Translations under genes and position numbers: made by a program
Part shown: positions 13,769 through 15,821 of the stretch, piece by piece
How positions within the stretch are numbered: the first letter of the stretch is position 1
Layout: each line of letters begins with the position of its first letter
Assembly: GCA_003153335.1 (NCBI GenBank)
Contig: PLYG01000037.1
Location: 2,254-18,074, forward strand
Direction of reading: 5' to 3'
Length of the DNA: 15,821 bases
From: Betaproteobacteria bacterium
GTDB taxonomy: Bacteria; Pseudomonadota; Gammaproteobacteria; Burkholderiales; Casimicrobiaceae
The notes under the pieces: generated by a model
Seen by the model: only the letters and a program-made list of their open reading frames with translations
What the model was told of the DNA's origin: nothing
Database searches by the model: none

Positions 13769-15821
13769 TCAGCCGGCGCGGGCGCCAAGCAGATCAAGGA
13801 CCCGGATCGCCGCATTCTTCGGCGACCGTTCGCCCTCTTCGTCGGTGCCCAGGATCGGCCCCACGCACGCCGGGCAGCCGAACTTGCAGTCGCAGTGCTC
13901 GATCAGGGAGCGGGCACGTGCAATCACCTGGTCACGCAGATCATAGAGCGGCACCGAGAGGCCGATGCCGCCCGGATAGTTATCGTAGAGAAAGAGGGCG
14001 GGGACAAACTCCTTCGCGGCATCCAGCTCTACCGGCTCGCCCTCGCTGGAGAGAGTCTGCAGCTTGCCCCGCCCGTGCGACTCGGTGGTGGCGAACCATT
14101 CGCCTTCGCCGTCGCCGATGGCACGGCCCAGGTCATGGCGATCGGACATGGTCAGCAGCACGGCGATCGAGTGGATCGCATACGCGGCGCCCAGAAAACC
14201 ATCGAGCGCCTGCCAGCGATTGGGGAACGCATTCTGCAACGCGCGCGGATCGACCTGCCACCACACTGCGGTCGTATGCATTTCGTGATCGGGCAGGTTG
14301 ACTGGTCCGTAGCCCACGTTTTCGTGGGTGTAGTAGCGAATCTTCTTGTAGCCCGAGACCCGCCGCACCACATGCACTTCGCCGCGGTTGCATACGCTGG
14401 TGGCGCCAGCCGTGTCTTCGAAGCGGTCGAGGATCTTCAGCCGCGTGTAGTCGATGGCGTCGGTGTAATAGTCGGCGGCGGTCTTGGTGACAAACGCCTT
14501 GCGCCCCTTCCAGTCCAGGCGCTCCACTTGCCATGGCGAGGCCTGCACCAGATAAATCGCGCCTTCATAAAGTGTGAGCGCGGCGCTGGAATAATCGACC
14601 TCGGCGATGACCTCCTGCTTGCCGCCGGTGGTGTCGACGACGACAAAATTGCCATCGGCGATCGAGCGCAGGCTCACCGCACTCGCCGGGTAGCTGTCGG
14701 CGACCCAATGCCAGCGCTTGCCTTCGCGATGGACGACGCCAAGCTCCTCGAGATGGGCCAGCATCTCGACCAGGTTTTCGCCGCCGAACGATTCGTCCGC
14801 GGTAAACGGCAGCTCGAATGCGGCGCAACGCACGTGGTCCATCAGGATCAGGAGTTGATCGGGTGCGATGCGCGCGTGTTCGGGCGATGCGCCGGTGAAG
14901 AAGTCCGGATTGCGCACGATATACTGATCTAGCGGCTCGCTGGTGGCGACCAGCACGCCCAACGAGGTACGGTTGCGGCGCCCAGCGCGCCCGAGACGCT
15001 GCCAGGTGCCGGCGATCGTGCCGGGATAGCCATTGAGAATGCACACGTCGAGCCCGCCGATATCCACGCCCAGTTCCAGCGCGGTCGTCGTCACCACGCA
15101 ATCGAGCGTGCCCGCGCGCAGTTTGCTTTCGGTCGCTCGCCGCTCGGTGGGCAGGTAGCCGCCGCGGTAGGCGGCGATACGGGTGGGCTGCCTTGAATCG
15201 TGATCGAACACATCCTTGAGATACTTGGTCAGCACTTCGACCATCAGCCGCGAATTGGCGAACACGATGGTTTTGAGCCCGCTCTTGATCGCGGCCCGCG
15301 CGATGCGGGTGGTCTGCGAGCGGGCGGAGGCGCGCAGTCCCAGTTCGGGATTGATCACCGGCGGATTCCACAGCAGCAGGTGTTTCTCGCCCTGCGGCGC
15401 GCCACTCTCCGTGATGGCGGTCACCGGTGCGCCCAGCAGCCGGGTTGCGAGTTCAGCGGGGTTGGCGATCGTCGCCGAACAGAAGATGAACACCGGCTCC
15501 GTCCGGTAAAACCGGCACACCCGCAGCAGCCGCCGGATGACGTTAGCCATATGCGAACCAAACACGCCGCGATACGTATGCATTTCGTCGATGACCACGT
15601 AGCGCAGATTCTCGAAAAACTGCGCCCACTTGGTGTGATGCGGCAGGATGCCCTGATGCAGCATGTCGGGATTCGACACTACGATGTCCCCGCGGGTGCG
15701 CACGGCCTGGCGCGCGTCGCCCGGCGTGTCGCCATCGAAGGTGAACGTGCGCACGCCCAGGGCCCCGGCCTTGTTGAGTTCGAGCAGCTCGCTGACCTGA
15801 TCCTGCGCCAGCGCCTTGGTC
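13769..15821 (-). CDS. mrfA: MrfA/YprA-like superfamily 2 helicase, N-terminus beyond the window edge
   Basis: The frame is open to the right edge, giving the last 683 residues. Visible motifs in order are TKALAQDQ (motif Ia) at the edge, FDGDTP (Ib), SNPDMLHQGILPHH, DEMH (motif II, near 15578-15589), SAT (motif III), VVTTTALELGVDIGGLD (V) and QRLGRAGRR (VI, near 14975-15001). The Walker A and Q motifs must lie upstream. Near the C-terminus the four cysteines CDCKFGCPACVGP (C-x-C-x3-C-x2-C, about 13865-13894) form the zinc-type motif of DUF1998/MrfA proteins. In B. subtilis MrfA works with MrfB to remove mitomycin C adducts without UvrABC. The adjacent exonuclease gene supports the same pairing here. 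An internal ATG at 15754 is not the real start, since motif Ia lies before it. Confidence 0.9.
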   Translation of the reverse strand, partial: TKALAQDQVSELLELNKAGALGVRTFTFDGDTPGDARQAVRTRGDIVVSNPDMLHQGILPHHTKWAQFFENLRYVVIDEMHTYRGVFGSHMANVIRRLLRVCRFYRTEPVFIFCSATIANPAELATRLLGAPVTAITESGAPQGEKHLLLWNPPVINPELGLRASARSQTTRIARAAIKSGLKTIVFANSRLMVEVLTKYLKDVFDHDSRQPTRIAAYRGGYLPTERRATESKLRAGTLDCVVTTTALELGVDIGGLDVCILNGYPGTIAGTWQRLGRAGRRNRTSLGVLVATSEPLDQYIVRNPDFFTGASPEHARIAPDQLLILMDHVRCAAFELPFTADESFGGENLVEMLAHLEELGVVHREGKRWHWVADSYPASAVSLRSIADGNFVVVDTTGGKQEVIAEVDYSSAALTLYEGAIYLVQASPWQVERLDWKGRKAFVTKTAADYYTDAIDYTRLKILDRFEDTAGATSVCNRGEVHVVRRVSGYKKIRYYTHENVGYGPVNLPDHEMHTTAVWWQVDPRALQNAFPNRWQALDGFLGAAYAIHSIAVLLTMSDRHDLGRAIGDGEGEWFATTESHGRGKLQTLSSEGEPVELDAAKEFVPALFLYDNYPGGIGLSVPLYDLRDQVIARARSLIEHCDCKFGCPACVGPILGTDEEGERSPKNAAIRVLDLLGARAG

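Noticed and set aside
12741..13946. 401-codon open frame on the plus strand opposite the MrfB-like gene
   Set aside because: Antisense shadow: no motifs, while the opposite strand has a complete DEDD nuclease.

Overview
The window looks like a chromosomal segment of a moderately GC-rich betaproteobacterium, probably Burkholderiales (Alcaligenaceae/Burkholderiaceae-like). The main hints are a Bug/TctC-type periplasmic binding protein, HcnABC-like oxidase genes next to an FCD-GntR regulator, and the codon style. This assignment is inferred from gene content; there is no rRNA or other marker gene here. I see no tRNA, rRNA, CRISPR array or insertion sequence. No gap between genes exceeds about 185 bases.

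Region 1 (1-6735) is a catabolic and uptake module for an amino or imino acid. It has two back-to-back transcription units. The leftward unit encodes a GntR/FCD regulator, a DAO-type FAD oxidoreductase, a small 2Fe-2S protein, and an HcnB-like FAD/NAD oxidoreductase cut by the left edge. The last three form the heterotrimeric oxidase set known from hydrogen cyanide synthase, opine oxidase and heteromeric D-hydroxyproline dehydrogenase. The rightward unit encodes a DapA-family lyase/deaminase, a periplasmic amino-acid binding protein, one permease, an unrecognised 54-codon ORF, and the ATPase. A DapA-family enzyme with this oxidase and an amino-acid ABC importer is the set expected for hydroxyproline catabolism, with opine or D-amino-acid breakdown as the alternative. 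The 97-base intergenic region carries two good sigma70-type promoters whose -10 boxes overlap, with a TGGTATACGA GntR-like operator between them.

Region 2 (6819-11551, leftward) encodes an HPPD-fold protein, a QuiC-like TIM-barrel 3-dehydroshikimate dehydratase candidate, a Bug/TctC periplasmic binding protein, a small cupin and an FSR-like MFS transporter. The first two correspond to the two halves of the fused QuiC1 protein but are separate genes here. The HPPD-like partner lacks one of its three iron ligands. Together they could take up and convert a shikimate/quinate-type compound to protocatechuate.

Region 3 (11727-15821, leftward) holds a MrfA/YprA-type helicase with a C-terminal four-cysteine motif (its N-terminus lies beyond the right edge), a MrfB/YprB-type DEDD exonuclease with a TPR-like tail, and a two-helix membrane protein with a degenerate Mrr-type nuclease domain. 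The helicase-exonuclease pair matches the mitomycin-repair MrfAB system of Bacillus subtilis.

A short dispersed inverted repeat built on CTCTCCCCGC(T/G)TGC occurs at 6780-6800 and at 12458-12530; in the second place it supplies the end of the exonuclease gene. By eye, GC content is lower in region 1 than in regions 2 and 3, with the change near 6.75 kb.
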